Part shown: positions 63,141 through 64,000 of the stretch, one piece after another
How positions within the stretch are numbered: the first letter of the stretch is position 1
Layout of the letters: each line of letters opens with the position of its first letter
Assembly (NCBI RefSeq): GCF_030285665.1
Contig: NZ_CP127295.1
Location: 5,704,001 to 5,768,000 of the forward strand
Reading direction: 5' to 3'
Source: Amycolatopsis mongoliensis
Lineage (GTDB): Bacteria > Actinomycetota > Actinomycetes > Mycobacteriales > Pseudonocardiaceae
DNA: 64,000 bases
Notes under the pieces: generated by a model
What the model was told of the DNA's origin: nothing
Database searches by the model: none
The model's input: the letters and a program-made list of their open reading frames with translations, nothing else
Position numbers and translations under genes: made by a program

Positions 63141-63538
63141 CTGAAGACACCGCCACCGAGACGCGTGAAGGCCGGACCGCCGCCGACCTCGACGCCGAAA
63201 CCACGGCCAAGCAGGACCTCGACCTCGCCAAGATCGAGGACGTCGAGGAGGCGATGCGCGACGTCGTCGACCCGGAGCTCGGCATCAACGTCGTCGACCT
63301 CGGCCTGGTCTACGACATCCGCGTCGAGCCGGACAACACCGCCACGATCGACATGACGCTGACGTCGGCGGCTTGCCCGCTGACCGACGTCATTGAAGAC
63401 CAGACGTCGGCGGCGCTGACCTCCGGCGGCCTGGTCAAGGACTTCCGGATCAACTGGGTCTGGATGCCGCCGTGGGGCCCGGAGAAGATCACCGAGGACG
63501 GCCGCGAGCAGCTGCGCGCCCTCGGCTTCACCGTCTGA
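63137..63538 (+). CDS. sufT: SufT / MIP18-type metal-sulfur cluster maturation factor
   Basis: 133-aa protein with a DUF59/MIP18 domain. The core EDVEEAMRDVVDPELGINVVDLGLVYDIRVE, the Cys-bearing TLTSAACPLTDVIEDQTSAAL and the terminal WVWMPPWGPEKITEDGREQLRALGF are typical. The N-terminal 30 residues are charged and probably disordered. SufT helps mature particular Fe-S proteins when demand is high. It closes the suf operon; the ATG overlaps sufU (ATGA). The last 11 nt overlap the convergent DUF4184-like gene. Confidence 0.94.
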
Positions 63539-64000
63539 CCTCTTCCGCATCGAGCGGGTCACCTTCCGGGGTGGCCCGCTTTGTGTATAACGACCTATAC
63601 CGCGCGTGCCAGGCCAGCGCGTACAGGACGAGCGCGGTGAGGAACCCGCTGCCGGCGCCGGTGACCGCGAGGTAGGTCGCGTTGCCCACGACGCCGGCGC
63701 GGGTCATCGGGTCGTGGTGGGCCAGGAAGGGCAGCGCCTGCGCCAGGACGCCGGCCAGCGCTCCGACGAGGAGGAGCGCCACCACCGGCCTGCGATGGCG
63801 GGTGGCTCCCGGTGCCGGCGCGGTGGGCGCGGTGCGGTACCAGCGCGCCAGCCACCAGGCGAGGACAGTGGCCCCGGCGATCGTGCTGACCAGCTGGATC
63901 AGTCGTCCGACGTCGACGCCGGTGACCAGCGGGATCCGCAGGAACGGAAACCCGCCGCTTTCGTGGGTGAAGGCGTCCCAGCCGACGTGCGTGGCGGCAC
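63528..64000 (-). CDS. DUF4184-like integral membrane protein, C-terminal part (5' truncated)
   Basis: The minus-strand frame is open from the window edge to a TGA at 63528-63530, giving about 157 residues without the N-terminus. The visible start ATHVGWDAFTHESGGFPFL resembles the His/Asp motif (H-x3-D-x2-T-H) of DUF4184 proteins; three hydrophobic segments follow (LIQLVSTIAGATVLAWWLA, VALLLVGALAGVLAQALPFL, AVTGAGSGFLTALVLYALAW). The GTG at 63785 could be taken for a start, but coding sequence clearly extends upstream of it. Function of the family is unknown. Convergent with sufT and overlapping it by 11 bp. Confidence 0.6.
   Translation of the reverse strand, partial: AATHVGWDAFTHESGGFPFLRIPLVTGVDVGRLIQLVSTIAGATVLAWWLARWYRTAPTAPAPGATRHRRPVVALLLVGALAGVLAQALPFLAHHDPMTRAGVVGNATYLAVTGAGSGFLTALVLYALAWHARYRSLYTKRATPEGDPLDAEEVRR
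63554..63579 (+). terminator. Hairpin after sufT
   Basis: GCGGGTCACC (63554-63563) pairs with GGTGGCCCGC (63570-63579) with one wobble and a 6-nt loop, then TTTGTG. Placed 16 nt after the sufT stop, it is a good terminator for the suf operon although it lies inside the 3' coding part of the convergent DUF4184-like gene. Confidence 0.65.

Overview
This 64 kb window is high-GC actinobacterial chromosome, most likely from the Pseudonocardiaceae and closest in flavour to Amycolatopsis. The evidence is the gene content (whiA, rbpA, opcA, gpgS, mptB, sufR-sufBDCSUT, two predicted F420-dependent enzymes), frequent GTG starts, TANNNT -10 boxes only 6-8 nt before start codons, and long near-perfect intergenic palindromes. 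The genus is inferred, not proven. No rRNA, tRNA, CRISPR array, insertion sequence or phage gene was recognised.

Layout. 1-7,007: the end of a PH-domain gene, exonuclease III, a secreted trypsin-like protease, then uvrC-rapZ-yvcK-whiA. 7,030-26,251: an accessory block between whiA and gap. It holds glucosyl-3-phosphoglycerate synthase, a sterol-desaturase-like enzyme with a divergent TetR, unknown genes, a large secreted PQQ-type sugar dehydrogenase fused to a PEBP domain, an oxygen-dependent coproporphyrinogen oxidase homologue, a PPOX flavoprotein, a three-gene SMC/MukBEF-like condensin operon (16,469-23,224), an LLM oxidoreductase, ArsR, LysE and an AlkZ-like protein. 26,708-30,523: gap-pgk-tpiA, secG and rbpA. 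30,713-33,981: an orphan histidine kinase and a TetX-like monooxygenase with a divergent TetR. 34,122-42,283 (minus strand): the pentose-phosphate operon tkt-tal-pgi-zwf-opcA-pgl.

42,577-49,738: ctaB followed by two overlapping unknown genes, a HelD/HelR-type RNA polymerase recycling ATPase, an FKBP lipoprotein, a quinone oxidoreductase and an ATP-grasp pair. 49,739-51,590: a compositionally different patch with a small membrane protein, a 14-bp palindromic operator, a 409-aa unknown protein carrying a TTA codon, and a tiny glycine-rich ORF. 51,598-57,022 (minus strand): a fatty-acid desaturase, ctaA, an ABC exporter and mptB. 57,117-63,538: sufR-sufB-sufD-sufC-sufS-sufU-sufT, followed by a truncated convergent DUF4184-like gene at the window edge.

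How it fits together. The two ends are a conserved actinobacterial backbone: central carbon flux (glycolysis, pentose phosphate), heme A for cytochrome oxidase (ctaB, ctaA), Fe-S assembly under SufR, DNA repair and sporulation-type control (whiA). The most unusual material is the condensin-like operon, which has no adjacent nuclease gene and whose ATPase has atypical Walker residues. Also unusual are the TTA-codon patch near 50 kb, the GSDH-PEBP fusion, the hemF homologue, and a gene that appears to start at CTG.
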